Positions 32,020-43,740 of a stretch of 64,000 nucleotides of DNA are shown here, piece after piece (position 1 is the stretch's first letter; every line of letters starts with the position of its first letter). Below the pieces are notes generated by a model. It saw only the letters and a list, made by a program, of their open reading frames with translations, did not search any database and was not told where the DNA came from. Both the position numbers and the translations under genes were made by a program. This DNA is from Leptodactylus fallax (lineage: Eukaryota; Chordata; Amphibia; Anura; Leptodactylidae). Where the stretch lies: the NCBI GenBank assembly GCA_947044405.1, contig CAMRHE010000354.1, forward strand, positions 124,001 through 188,000, written 5' to 3'.

Positions 32020-35000
32020 GTGAGATGTTCGGGCGGGGATGTGGGTGAGGAGAGCCGGGGCTTACCAGGGGTTTCTATTGTTGTGTCCTTCCTGAGCATG
32101 TGCAGTGGGACTGCAAGTCACAGGGGGGGGGTGGGAAGGGCATGTTGGGACTTGTAGTTTGTAAAAGCCGCATTGTCTGTACACACAGCGCCCAGCAATG
32201 TATTCAGAGGGCATGGCCGTCTAAAATCTGCACAGCCCTGGTGTCCAGTGGCCGGGCCGTCTGCAGGTCTGTGTGGGCCCTTGGGTGACAGCCCCAGTGG
32301 GCCCCTTTTGGAGAAACTCATGCACCCTGCAGCTAAGAAGAACAACCAAAATTGGGTGTTTTTTGCTGAGGGAGACCTACTGGAGTGTAATACAGTCCAT
32401 TCCATACAAGTAGATAGAGCCTGTTCAGACATGGGAAAGTAAAGAGGAATGTGAGGCGGACATCTGCCCCGGATTATTCTTTATTTTCTGCCCCCGGCTG
32501 CAGAATCTGCGGCAAGATCCAGCAGGAGACTTTTTTTTTTTCCCCCTAAAGTTTCCAGCTCCAATTAGTTTCAATAGGAGGCAGAATGAGGGAGGAATCT
32601 GCTGCTGATTTAGGGGTGAAATCCACTGCAAAATCAGTGCCAGATTCCACTGTGTGAACAGGGCCTGATACTGTTAATAGCACCACTCCACAGTGGCCCC
32701 CCACTCAGTATTATATGCTCCACAGTGGCCCCCCACTCAGTATTATATGCTCCACACTGGCCCCCCCACTCAGTATTTTATGCTCCACACTGACCCCCCC
32801 CCACTCAGTATTATATGCTCCACACTGGCCCCCCCACCAGTTTTTTCCCACACGGCCCCCCCCACTCAGTATTATATGCTCCACACTGGCCCCCCCCACA
32901 CAGTGTTATATGCCCCACACTGGCCCCACCCCCACACAGTGTTATATGCCCCACCCCCACACAGTATTATATGCCCCACACTGGCCCCACCCCCACACAG
33001 TATTATATGCCCCACACTGGCCCCACCCCCACACAGTATTATATGCCCCACACTGGCCCCACCCCCACACAGTATTATATGCCCCACACTGGCCCCACCC
33101 CCCACACAGTATTATATGCCCCACACTGGCCCCACCCCCACACAGTATTATATGCCCCACCCTGGCCCCACCCCCACACAGTATTATATGCCCCACACTG
33201 GCCCCCACACAAGTGATATATGCCCCACACGGCCCCCCCCCACACACAGTGTTATATGCCCCACACTGGCCCCCCCACACACAGTGTTATATGCCCCACA
33301 CTGGCCCCCCCACACACACAGTGTTATATGCCCCACACTAGCCTCACCCCACACAGTATTATATGCCCCACACTGGCATGCCCCACACGGAATGCCCCCC
33401 TCCTCCCACACAGTATTATATGCCCCACACTGGCCCTCCCACACAGTATTATATGCCCCACACTGGCAGCCCCACCGCCCCCCCCCCCCGGCCCCCCCCC
33501 ACACACAGTATTATATGCCCCACACTGGCCCCCCACTGGCCCCCCCCCACACACACAGTATTATATGCCCCACACAGTATTATATGCCCCACACTGCCCC
33601 CCACACACAGTATTATATGCCTCACACTGCCCCCCATGCTGACAGTATCTGTGCTTTTGGTACCTTTCATGGGGCTGCGATCTCTGCTCCTACAGGCTTA
33701 TATGGTTACACCAGCACGTTCCACATGATGCAGTATAGAAGGTTGTCGCTCTCTAGTGATGTCATAGAGAAGGAAGGTCTTGGCAGGGCGCTACCTAGAT
33801 ATTACGCTGTATGGAGGGAACCCCCTGGCGCCGCTCATAGCTTTGCTAAGGTTGCATTCAGGGGCAGTAAAGCAATAACTAGCAGCATGGCAGAGGATGG
33901 TCACTTACCGGGTTCCAACACTAATCCATTAAATTGGCCACAAGGTAATTCCTACTGGCAGTGACATTTGTTGTTCTTTTTTTCCCTCAAGGGTCTGCAA
34001 AAGGTGGAAGAGGCTGGTTCTGGACAAGTCCTTATGGAAAAATGTTGATTTGACGCCATTCAAGGTCAGATACTCATTTACTGTCACTCTTACGTTGTTC
34101 ACTTTCATGGGCATCTGTAAACTGGTTCCAAACAGGACCATCAAAGCTGAAAGGGGTTAACTTAAAAAGCGCTGACTGATACAGTGCGTCCAGCTAAATC
34201 TGGTTTCGCGTCTTAGTCACATGGCCATCTGTAAGTGACCCTGCTGAACCTGAGGCTATGTACAATGTTGTCATTTGATTGTATCACATGACCTGTAGCC
34301 TTACTTGTTACTGTCGTGCACTGCCCCCTGTTATAGTCATACAGTGTTAGTATTACACGGCGGTGTAACATGTGGTAAGTGACTGATCGCTGGGGGCCCA
34401 AGCCCTTCATTCATGCAGCAGTGCACATGTGTGAACACTGCTTTATTCACACTCCTTCTTAGTGCACAGTACTCATTTTCTAATAATCGTGGGTTCTCCA
34501 GCGATCACCGATCCTTTATAGATGGGGTTTAAAGAGGGCCTTTCACGTCCTCCGACATCGGCGGTATTATGTAGCGCTAGAAAGCTGACCGTTTCACTGA
34601 ATTTAGCGCACTGTCAGCTTTGGCGATATCCCTGCACTGTCACAAGGGCTGGCATTACAAGGTGGTGAGGGAACGCCCCCTGACAGTCCTCTCCCATCTA
34701 CATTGTACTGTCAGGGTAGTGTTTGTGCAAATAACAAAAGTAGAAACACCAAGCAGTATATAGAATAGTATTTTCTATAGACACAATAGACCAATAGAAA
34801 GAATTGGCTCCTCACCTTACATGGTAGTATGACCAAAAGGGATATAAGGGACCATAGAAAGGGAGACACTGATAACCGCAGCTGTCACACTGTGACACCA
34901 TAAAGGTGTGAAATAGAGCATATGTCGAGGACCGGAATCCAGGGACTGCGCGGGATCAGTATAGTTAAAAAATTCTTTTTTATTGCAGGCAATGAAAAAA

Positions 35001-37626
35001 CACTACGCGTTTCGGGGTCATCAAAACCCCTTTTTCAAGTGTATACAGCAGGTAGATATAATAAAATCATCAGCAAGCGATCTGCTTGCTGCTGTATACA
35101 CTTGAAAAAGGGGTTTTGATGACCCGGAAACGCGTAGTGTTTTTTCATTGCCTGCAATAAAAAGAATTTTTCAACTATACTGATCCCACGCAGTCCCTGG
35201 ATTCCCGGTCCTCGACATAGGGTAGTGTTTGTGACAGCCCAGTGATGATGCCGAGCCGTAAGGCCATCCCTTCAGACAGTGCAGGGTTATCAGTGCCGAA
35301 ACTAGCGCGCTGTCAGCTTTCCATCGCTACTTAATACCGCCGATCTCCAAGGACATGAAAGATCTTTCCTCTCCTCTCCCTGGTTCTCTGTTTCCTGCGG
35401 TGGCAGCGCTAGTCTTCTGTACCCAGGTCCCAAAGCTGTTTGTACCTGGTGACCGTCAGTTTGTGAAGAGGTCACTGCTGATTGGCTGCAGCGGTCACCA
35501 GGCACATACTGGACATCACTGCTGTATGTGCATGTCACCGGGCTGTTGTTTCCAGTGCCATGTGAGGCAGGTGACGCCGTTACTCGTGTGTTTAGTCTGT
35601 GACTGGTAACGGTTCTGCGCAGCTGTCAGCAGGTCACAGGAAACTTGTGGTATCTGGAGAAGCGGTAGAGCTTGCAGGTGGTAACTGACACGTGAAGACA
35701 CAGGGATCCGTTCCACCATGACCATGTGCGTATGTAGTGCAGATGCTGATAGTGTCTGTGTGCGGGCACGTGTCTGAAAAGATGTTAAAGGGGTTGTCCC
35801 CACCTATGATGAAAACACAAGCATGCTCGGCCTCACACGCATAGCCTTTGGTTGGGTTAGCGGCACCGTTAGGGGGTGTTCACATGGAGGAAATTGACAC
35901 TGAATTTGTCAAGCAGAAAATTTCTGCTTCGCGAATTTGAAGCAAATATTTTCTGATCAACAAAATCCGAGGCGGGTCTTGACACTGAATTTGCAGAAGA
36001 GTGCCACTGTATTTTACCTATGTGCCTTTTTTGGGCAGGGCCAAGTTGCGCAAGCGGATTTTGACAAATTCAGCACCGATAGAAAAGGTGTATTTTTCCG
36101 CCTCCCATTTGTTTCAATGGGCGCTCTAAGGCGGCACCTTTCTGTAGAACGAGCAGGACACTTATTTTTTTTCAGCTACTGCCTCCCATTGAATTGAAGG
36201 GCAGGCAGATTTCATGCAAATTTTGTGGCATATTCTGCATCAAATTCCTATTTGTGAACAGCCCCTTAAAGGGTTTTTCCGGAACTTATTAACTCATGAC
36301 TAGTCCTTGGGATAGGTCATCAATATATGTGATCGGCGGGGGTCTGACACACGTAACCCGCACTGATCAACTGTTGGAAGAGGCTCCAGAGCTCGCAAGT
36401 GCTGTGGTCTCTTCCCCGTATCCATGATGTCATGTTTATAGGTCACATGGTACAGCGGCGCCTCTGTTCCATTCAAGTGAATGGAGCTGTACTGAAATGC
36501 CAGGCTTAACATCTCTGATATGTACGGGCGCTGTGCTTGGTATTCAGCACTCCCCTGAATGGTGGGGGGGTTCAGGGTGTCAGACCACCAATGATGTAGG
36601 GGAGGCCTATCCTCACATGCATGTGTATAGGGGTCGGGATGGAATAGCTGTCAGCCAGATGAACATTTGGGCATTACCTGTTGACTGTGCACAGACACCA
36701 TTAAAGGGGTATTCTAGGACTTCTGTATTGATGACCTACTCTAAAGATAAGTCCTCAATATATAAGTCTTGGAACACCCCTTTAAGACTGTATGTAATAC
36801 AATGCTTCTATTCAAAGTGTTTAACTCTTTGTTTGTCCAACAGCTGACTTCTACGCAATTTTGGCAAGTGATGAGGCACTGGTTTAGCGCCAACCTGCAT
36901 ACCCTAAGACTAACGGGCATCTTACACACGGTGAGGAGGCTAGAGTTCCTTACTCCAGCTATCCTTCAGGTGCTGGGGAAGCGTTACTCCGTTCTTAATC
37001 ATCTCCACCTCCATAAAACAAACCTCCACTCCCTGAGCTTCGACTGTTTTCCACTCAGCTTGAAGACACTCGAGCTGACAGAATGCGAGCTCCCACTATC
37101 CTGGTTAAAATCTTCCAAAGGCCAAACAAAAGGCGTAAAGCTGGAGGAACTAATTCTGAAGAGGGTGCCCTCTTTCACCAACCGCCACTTGCAGATCATT
37201 TGCAGTGTGTCCAATCTAAAGACCCTCAGCCTGTCTGGCTGCTACAGAATCAACGACGTTGGGATGCAAAGAGCCATTCCTTACCTCAGAGGGTTGCAAC
37301 ACTTAAAGCTGAAGCTTTGCCGCATTACCGACATCACTATGCACCTAATCGGCTGCCATATGAAGACTCTCCGGACCTTGTCTGTTATAGATTTCCAATA
37401 TTTGTCAGATGAAGGACTGGCCTGTCTATCTGGAATTAAGACGCTGGAGAAGTTGTCTTTGCATGGCTGCTACTTTTTCTCTACTGACTCTATCATTGAC
37501 GTGTGTGCCCGCCTCCCCGTCCTAAATCATCTCTGCCTCGATGGGATCTTCTTTAAGACCCAAGAAATTAATAGCATAAGGAAAAGTCTCCCCCATTGTA
37601 CTGTCACTAATTCCTGTACAATGTAA
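31817..37626 (+). CDS. fbxl12: FBXL12-like F-box/leucine-rich-repeat protein
   Basis: Three coding exons: 31817-32019, 33992-34064 and 36844-37626, joined by GT-AG introns (phase 2, then phase 0). The product is 352 aa. Residues 1-40 are Lys/Ser-rich. Residues 43-92 are an F-box (LPDSILLEVLTFLSVRDLVR, then VCKRWKRLV and SLWKNVDL), the surface that binds SKP1 in SCF ubiquitin ligases. The rest forms leucine-rich repeats that would bind substrate, ending in SLPHCTVTNSC, like the LPHC near the human FBXL12 end. Human FBXL12 is somewhat shorter (about 326 aa). In human cells FBXL12 targets include CDK inhibitor p57 and CaMKI; that role here is inference. The ATG at 31817 was chosen; a second ATG at 31823 is possible. 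The call as FBXL12, not another FBXL, rests on remembered similarity across the F-box and ends. Confidence 0.88.
32455..32670. repeat. MITE fragment in intron 1
   Basis: GGCAGAATGAGGGAGGAATC, TTCCACTGTGTGAACAGGGCC and related motifs are typical of a family of short elements ending in GTGTGAACAGGGCC. Non-coding, inside intron 1 of the F-box gene. Confidence 0.5.
32690..33640. repeat. CAGTATTATATGCCCCACACTGGCCCC minisatellite in intron 1
   Basis: About 27 units of 31-37 bp. The left units read TATGCTCCACAGTGG, the rest TATGCCCCACACTGG, so one variant has spread to the right. Long His/Pro/Tyr ORFs of up to 423 aa arise from it and are artefacts. It belongs to the same family as the other GTGGCCCC arrays. 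Confidence 0.92.
33992..34064 (+). other. fbxl12: FBXL12-like gene, coding exon 2
   Basis: 73 nt between acceptor TTTTTTTCCCTCAAG and donor GTCAGA. It encodes RVCKRWKRLVLDKSLWKNVD and TPFK, the second half of the F-box. Too short to show as an ORF alone, but frame and splice phases fit both neighbours. Confidence 0.87.
34533..35363. mobile_element. Palindromic MITE carrying a nested 491-bp insertion
   Basis: Left end TTTAAAGAGGGCCTTTCACG, then CATCGGCGGTATTATGTAGC; right end TTAATACCGCCGATCTCC and GACATGAAAGATCTTT. Same family as 21363-21600. It is split by the insertion 34728-35218. Located in intron 2 of the F-box gene. Confidence 0.75.
34728..35218. mobile_element. 491-bp nested insertion with 131-bp hairpin arms
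   Basis: It is bounded by a 15-bp direct repeat AGGGTAGTGTTTGTG (34713-34727 and 35219-35233), a target-site duplication. Its right part is a near-perfect palindrome: arm 34921-35051 against arm 35089-35219, with a 37-bp loop that itself folds (CAGCAAGC/GCTTGCTG). Arms contain AACACTACGCGTTTCGGGGT and CCAGGGACTGCGCGGGATCA. No ORF. The element type is unknown; a 15-bp duplication fits target-primed retrotransposition better than cut-and-paste. Confidence 0.75.
35871..36267. mobile_element. MITE with GTGTTCACA / TGTGAACA ends, intron 2
   Basis: Left end TTAGGGGGTGTTCACATGG is mirrored by TTTGTGAACAGCCCCTTAA at the right. Interior has TTGACACTGAATTTG twice and CCGCCTCCCATTTG. Non-coding. Confidence 0.6.
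36268..36790. repeat. GGATAGGTCATCAATAT-family elements, intron 2
   Basis: Contains GGATAGGTCATCAATATATG, GGGGTCTGACACACGTAACC and at the far end AAAGGGGTATTCTAGGAC and GAACACCCCTTTAAG, the marks of the common frog short-element family. Two overlapping or adjacent copies appear present. It reaches to within about 55 bp of exon 3. Confidence 0.6.
36844..37626 (+). other. fbxl12: FBXL12-like gene, coding exon 3 and stop
   Basis: Acceptor TTTGTCCAACAG at 36832-36843. It encodes residues 93-352, all the leucine-rich repeats, ending CTMstop at TAA 37624-37626. The frame is open upstream to 36769 but splice phase and homology place the exon start at 36844. The 3'UTR end is not certain; AATAAA signals occur at 42633, 42641 and 42889 and some nearer ones lie in repeats. 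Confidence 0.9.
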
Positions 37627-37781
37627 AGTTTGCCGTGTGTGATCCACACAGAAATATATTGTGAGCTGCAGCCTAAGGTCTCAATCTAAGCCTATATGTG
37701 CACATTTGTTTTTTAGTTTTTTTTGCTTTTCTGCTTTTAAGAAGCAGCGTTCTTTATTACCAAACACTGGATGAAGGATAT

Positions 37782-38055
37782 GTTCAAGGAGACCTTTCAC
37801 CAACCCCGACTCTTTACATCCTTCAATAGGCGTCACTTCACTGATTCTGGCACAGTTGGAATTTTTTCTCTAGCCCCCACCGTTCCTTAGTAATCAGTGC
37901 TGTTCGTTTCGGCACAGTTAGGCTCTCTGCTGTCAGAGGGCGGTTCCTGTCTTGCAGATACGATGGCACGGAAAGGGTGGGGGCTAGAGAAAAAATTCCA
38001 ATGCCGCCTATTGAAGGATGCTATGAATTGGGGGTGGTGAAAGGTCTTCTTTAAA
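37782..38055. mobile_element. Palindromic MITE, GGAGACCTTTCACCA ends
   Basis: AAGGAGACCTTTCACCAACC and CATCCTTCAATAGGCGTCAC at the left are mirrored by CCGCCTATTGAAGGATGC and GTGGTGAAAGGTCTTCTTTA at the right; TTTTTTCTCTAGCCCCCACC is mirrored too. Almost the whole element folds back. Lies just past the F-box gene stop, so it would be in its 3'UTR if that is long. Confidence 0.75.
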
Positions 38056-38059
38056 GGGG

Positions 38060-38900
38060 GTGTCCAGCAGGTAAAAATTTATACTATTGAGCCATAGGTG
38101 TGTGCCAGTGTATGATACCTCTAAGTGCCGTATACGGGTATCCGATGGAGCATGCCAAGAAAAAAGTTCTCCATGTTTCCATATGAAATCAGCCATACAG
38201 AGGTAGTGTAGGGCCCCATAAACGTCTTTGGAGGTTGTATAAAGCCATAATACATTAGTGTGCATGAGGCCTTAAGATATTAGATTGTGTACATGACAAG
38301 TGATAAGCTGGCACCTCGTCCATCTGTAGATCATACCTTTGAAGGGTCTGCGTTTATTCTGCTTGTATGTCTGTATTGGAATATAATATTACCATCGTGG
38401 ATGTGATTGGGGAAACCAAAACTAATGACCTTTTTGTCTTTTTTAAAGGGGTTATCTAAGACCCAAACGTCTTTGGTGGTTAAAAAAAATAATAAAATAA
38501 CATAAAACATGTAATTCTGGACAGTTGTGAATTTATTAAGACTGGCATTTCCTATTCCAGTCTTTAATTAATATTATCTTAATTTAATTAATATTAATAT
38601 AATAAATATTGCAGTCTGACTGGGACACCTGAGGCTCCGGCCTCTTAATAAACCTGGCGTATAGCAGAATGCTAATCCATGGCATTCAGGAACTGGCGTA
38701 GACTTCCTGTATAATGCCAGTAATCTGGCGAGCGTTATAATAAATATGTTGCGCCGAGGCATTCGCTGCTTAAAGTGGTAGGCAATGAACGGAGGATGTG
38801 GCTCATCTTTGGGGCACAAAAAAGGCCGTGTGCCAAATAAGCGCCACGTTAACACTAGACATGGGCAGACCTCTCGGGATTTGTTTGGTTTCAGGTTGGG
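38060..38900. other. Non-coding stretch downstream of the F-box gene
   Basis: No gene seen. AT-rich segments at 38485-38620. GCGTATAGCAGAATGC and nearby bases resemble dispersed repeats but no boundaries are clear. Confidence 0.4.
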
Positions 38901-38919
38901 GTGACTCGGGTCCCTGATA

Positions 38920-39150
38920 GGTGTAGGCCTAGGGGAGGTGTAAAATAATAATAAAAAAAAATAATAATAAACTCCTTCCGAACCTCTTTTGAGCCTCCGC
39001 CGCGGCGTCTGGCATGCTCTCTCGACCTCCTTGGTGACATCATGTGCCCAGGGTCACCACTGAGGCCTGTGATTGGGTCTCATCAGTCACATAGGCATGC
39101 AGAGCGTCATGACGCCGTTGAGGAGTGAAGTGCAATGCAGCATGGGATAT
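38920..39150 (+). repeat. GGCCCAGGGGAGGTG-family fragment
   Basis: Has GGCCTAGGGGAGGTGTAAAA, CTTTTGAGCCTCCGCCGCGG, TGACATCATGTGCCCAGGGT and GTGATTGGGTCTCATCAGTC in the family order. Non-coding. Confidence 0.65.
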
Positions 39151-39793
39151 TTAGACAGGAAGTCACTGTAAATGGCCTCTGCGATCACTTGATCCTATCA
39201 CAGGCGGGAGCAATGGGACTGTTTTGGTAAAGACAATGGTGCAGATTTATTATAGGCTCTGAGTGGCTGACAGGCACAGGGAATGGGAGATTTGTGAAGA
39301 GACTCCAGTCCCTGAACCAGAATGGAAACCTAGGCCAGTAAGGACCTGGTGTAGAGTACTATGATAACTCATGAATTGTAAAGAATCTGCTGTGCCGAAG
39401 TGTCCCCGGGCCAAATCCGCACTATTTGGCAAGCGAGACGCAGATCGGGGCATGTTTGGTGCAAGAAAGGGCCTCACACCGAATGTGCACCACTATCTTA
39501 TCCCCTGAGGGATTGATATATTTCCCCCCGATATTGTAGACAGTTGTTCAATGTCCCATGTATGTTTGATGACCAAGAAAATAATAAATAAAATAAAACA
39601 TTTGGGCCTTGGGTAATCCCTTTAATGAGTCTTGAACATGGAATAAGACTTTGGCTGTCACAAAGACCAATTTCTGTAAACATATTCCCAACCTGCTCAG
39701 TGGTAAAGAAGTTTAGGATAAAACTGTGACATAAGGGCATCCTCCTTTAATGTAGACCCACGGAAGGAGGCTTGAGCCGGGATTTACTGTACC

Positions 39794-40206
39794 TTAAAGG
39801 GGTTGTCCTGTCATGGATCCTTATTCCCTATCCACAGGACAGGGGATAAGTGTCCAATCGATGGGGGCCTGATCACCGGGACCCCAGTGATCAAGACGAC
39901 AGGGGACCAAAAATCCCCCTAAGGCCTGCTTTTGATTTTAGCACCAGTGAGCTCCAGTCATTACTATGGGGCTGCGGCCATTGCTGGAGATTACAGTCCT
40001 GGCAGCCCCATAGCAGTGAATGTAGCATTGGTCATACAAGCACACTTGTGCTCCATTCACAAGGAGGCCTTAGGGGATTTTCGGTCGCCCCCTCCCCCCC
40101 GTCCTCCTGATCAGTGGGGGACCTGGTGATCGGGACCACAGCTGTTGGACAGTTATCCCCTGTCCTGTGGTTAGGGGAAAAGTGTCTATAACAGAACATC
40201 CTCTTT
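39794..40206. mobile_element. Palindromic MITE, TTAAAGGGGTTGTCCTGTC end
   Basis: Left CCTTAAAGGGGTTGTCCTGT and CCACAGGACAGGGGATAAGT are mirrored by ATCCCCTGTCCTGTGGTTAG and ACAGAACATCCTCTTTAGA at the right. The centre is a second palindrome (CTGATCACCGGGACC). Non-coding. Confidence 0.7.
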
Positions 40207-40219
40207 AGATGGAAGGGAT

Positions 40220-40415
40220 GTTAAAGGAGTTGTGCACGACTTTGAAAACCTGGCTTCATTCTTTTTCTAAGGAAGTGACATCATGTCCATTGGTCACATG
40301 GTAACGCTACAGCTCAGTCCCCTTCATTTTAGTTGGACAGAGATGTGGCATTGCCATGTGACAAATGGACATGTCACTTACTGAGAAGAAGAAGTCCTGC
40401 ACAACCCCTTTAAAT
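40220..40415. mobile_element. Palindromic MITE, TTAAAGGAGTTGTGCACGACT end
   Basis: Left TTAAAGGAGTTGTGCACGAC mirrors AGTCCTGCACAACCCCTTTAA at the right; inside, GAAGTGACATCATGTCCATT and GGTCACATGGTAACGC mirror GCCATGTGACAAATGGACAT. A compact foldback of about 195 bp. Confidence 0.75.
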
Positions 40416-41000
40416 GGGGGATTCTACCTAAAGTTATCTTCAGACGTAATAGACATGACAAACTTTGACACCTCGTGGGGTGGAATTAAAAAAAAAAAAA
40501 AAAAAAAACGTGCTCCCCCATTTTTCTAAAGTAATGGGTAGTACTGTTCCTTGGCTTGTCCAGCCTACATACAGGTCACCTGGTTGAGTCATGTGACCAT
40601 CACCGATTCACACATGCTCTGTGCAGGTCTACAAGAGTCTTGAAGTGAGTCTATTGGACCTGCATAAAGAAACTGACTTCCTGTCTGGCCAGGGATCCTG
40701 AATGGAGGCTAAACAAGTGCTGAGCGAGCAAAGTAACAGCAACGGGCGGTTTATAAACTGTAGCCGTAATAAGCAAAATTATGTCTCTTGGGGTTTGTGG
40801 GCCTGGAGTACTCCTTTAAGACTCTTTTATATGGGGAGACGATCATTACCCTGTCTGAACAAATGAGCCTTGTTTCTTGTTGATGGCTTTTATGGGGACG
40901 AATGATCGTGTCTGAACATACTCCTAATGGTTGATATATTTACGTAACTATACAAGTGTCAGCCAACTTCCTCATCAGTCCGTGTAAAAGACCCTTAGAC

Positions 41001-41335
41001 CCCATGCACATGACCGGGTGTACACCCGAGTTGGGGCTGATTTTGCAGCAGAATTTAGTCAGATGACTGAGTGCAGTCCGTTATGCACTTGCCCCTATGG
41101 GGGGCTTCCGATCAATTGTGTTCCAATGAAACGGAGCAGGAGACTGGGACTTGTAGTGATCTATGCTGCTAGGCATCTCTGTCTCCTCGTGGCTCTACTG
41201 GCCTGCACTCTATAGGGTACGGGACAGTGAAGCCGTGGCAGATAGGGGACTGCTAGCCATTATAGATCACAAGGAGGCCTAGATTATGGACCACATGCAG
41301 ACCATAAAGTGAGGACTGTGTGCATAGAGTCTTAG
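41001..41335. repeat. CCATGCACATGACCGGGTG-family repeat
   Basis: Ends GACCCCATGCACATGACC and GTGTGCATAGAGTCTTA are a diverged inverted pair. Shares GCAGCAGAATTTAGTCAGAT and GGGGGCTTCCGATC with 50693-50922. Non-coding. Confidence 0.6.
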
Positions 41336-41339
41336 GCAC

Positions 41340-43740
41340 TCAATTTCCCTAACAAAGGGGCCACGCCACAGTTTTGTCAGGACTGCAGCTCTACAGCGCC
41401 ATGTTTGGGAAATTGATGGTGTATCTTGTTCACAAAGGCCCAGGAACATGATATGTTAGATGATTATTTTATGTAAAAATTCCCTCAAAAATTTGTATGA
41501 AATGTCTTATGTAATAAGTTTACAATTGTATACTTTCTGTAACTGTTTCTAGTGGTTTTCAAAGAATTTTGATTGTTTACTTCCAATGGATGGAAATATG
41601 TCTTGGACCTGTAATGTAGACACAGACTGCGCATTTGTCACAAGTGTCTGTCACATGACCTGGGGCCACTTTCACGCAACCAAGTTTTGGCCATGAAACT
41701 CTGTCCGACTCGGACTCCTAGCATTATAGTTATCTACGATGCTCCCCACTATATACGGTCCCATAGTCATTCTAGTACAGGGCCATATTTGGCAGGAACA
41801 TCTAGTATCGTATTATAACTATCCTAGTAGGAGTCCGTCTCCCTGGCATAGTGCTCAGGCTGATAAATCCGGCACATGTGGACAGAGTTTCATGGTTTAG
41901 ACTCGGTCGTGTTTTATTCCCATGAGTTAAAGGGGTTTCTCACTAAAGACTTCTATCCCATATCCACAGGGACCCCCAACAATCAGGAAAATTGGGGTCC
42001 GCAATGTGTGATATCCCAAGGAAATGAATGGGGGGTGGCTGTGCATGTGTACCACCGCTCCTTTTATATGGGGCACTTGCAGGCTCTCGATCTCATGATC
42101 ACTAGGAGACCCAGCAATTGGGCTCCCAGCGATGAGACTCTTCACCCACATCCATGTTCTTACTGAGGGCCCCTTTACTGTACTAGTTTACAGTAGTCGT
42201 TCACTTGAATGAAGCTGCGTTACGGTTCTCCAACCAGGAGCAGCTTCTACCCCTTCATTCTTGAGGCCGTAGGGGTCCCGAGAGGTCATACACCGACCTA
42301 GTAGTAATGATAATAAATCACGTGATACCCCTTTTAAGGTTTAGTAAACCATTCCTCTATATAACAGGAGATTTTCATAGGGAAAAAATGAAATTTCAGT
42401 ATGTTCTTCATGAGGCTTTTTGATATCATTTTTTTTTTTTCTTCTAAGTCATTTTGTTTGCACTTTGTGTTTTCGAGCGATCATACCAGGATTTTAACCT
42501 TTTCTTTTACATATAAATATTATCAGAATTTATTATATAGAGAAATATATATTTAAGGCGACCGTCGGTCCCGACGTCATCATATTACAACTGCTAAATA
42601 GGCTTAATTATTATGCACTTTCTTCAAAAAAAAATAAAGAAATAAAAAATTTGTTCCACGGTCTAAACCACATGGGGGCAGCCATTTTGTGCCTCGTAGT
42701 TCACAGTAGACACTTATGGCCATGGTACAGATCACAAAATGGCCGCCCTGGGGTTTACGTGCTTAGATGAAGGATTCTGCACATTTGTTTTACTTTGTGG
42801 GTCTGTAGATATGTTTTACTTCATTTGTATTGTTAACATAAAAAGTGACGTACCGAAAAAAAAAAAAAGGCTGTGTTCATTTTGCTTTAATAAATGTATG
42901 TTTTATATAATTTGGGATATTCTGAGTTTTTTTTTTTTTTTTTGTTTTTTGTTTTGTGTTTGTATGGAATTTGTGCAAATATTAAAAAAAACGCATTTAG
43001 ATTAAACTGATATTTATTTTTTTTATTTTTTCCATTTAAACACCGTAGATGGGAACCATATTTAACCCCATCCCAGCCCACGGAGAAGGCTAGGGCTACA
43101 TGGCTACACTTCCCGTCACTAAGCCTGAATGCTAGAGCATGGATCTGATAGCTCTGTGCCCCACCATTTTATTCAGTTTTATCTTTGTCCTAAAGACTGA
43201 TAGAGTTGAAATTGCAACCAAAACCTGATATGCAGGACTGTCCCCCTTAATCTGGGTCAACTGAGGGGGTCCTCACTACCATAGAGCAGATGCACCATTT
43301 GCCCTATGGTTAAAGAGGCCCTGTTGTCACGGGTTCATGTGTCGGGCCTTAAAGAGAGTCTATCATTCGATATATCCATTGTTAACTAAGCACATGTTGG
43401 AATAGCCTTTAGAAGGATATTCTAATTCTACCTTTCTTCTCTTCCTCCCAGCTGTTTTTGAATTAAATTGTTTTTTGTGATATGCTATTTAAGCTCAGGG
43501 GGCTTTACCCTGCATGCTGCCTCCCCGCAGTTTCCCTCAAGCCCCCTTATTTACAAATGAATGTTCCACCTTGTCCAGGTGCGGATTGGCCCACTGGGGG
43601 AGCAGTGAATCCCCCCGGTGATAGCGATCAGGGAAAGTCTATTCCTGCTATACATATTGTTCATGGAAAGGGGCCTGGCATTATTATGAGGAAAATTCTA
43701 AATCCTTATCAAATCATGACATCACCGATCGTCTGAAACA
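41340..43740. other. Non-coding stretch with possible 3'UTR end signals
   Basis: No gene seen. Holds a GGCACTTGC-type repeat piece near 41930-42150, A/T-rich runs, and polyadenylation-like AATAAA at 42633-42638, 42641-42646 and 42889-42894. These could end a very long 3'UTR of the F-box gene or be chance. A T run (42917-42940) follows. Confidence 0.35.

Noticed and set aside
32693..33964. His/Pro/Tyr-rich ORFs of up to 423 aa
   Set aside because: They follow the minisatellite in intron 1 of the F-box gene and exist in several frames and on both strands.
36769..36843. Upstream ATG extension of the large F-box gene exon
   Set aside because: A good acceptor at 36832-36843 and frame agreement with exon 2 show the exon begins at 36844.
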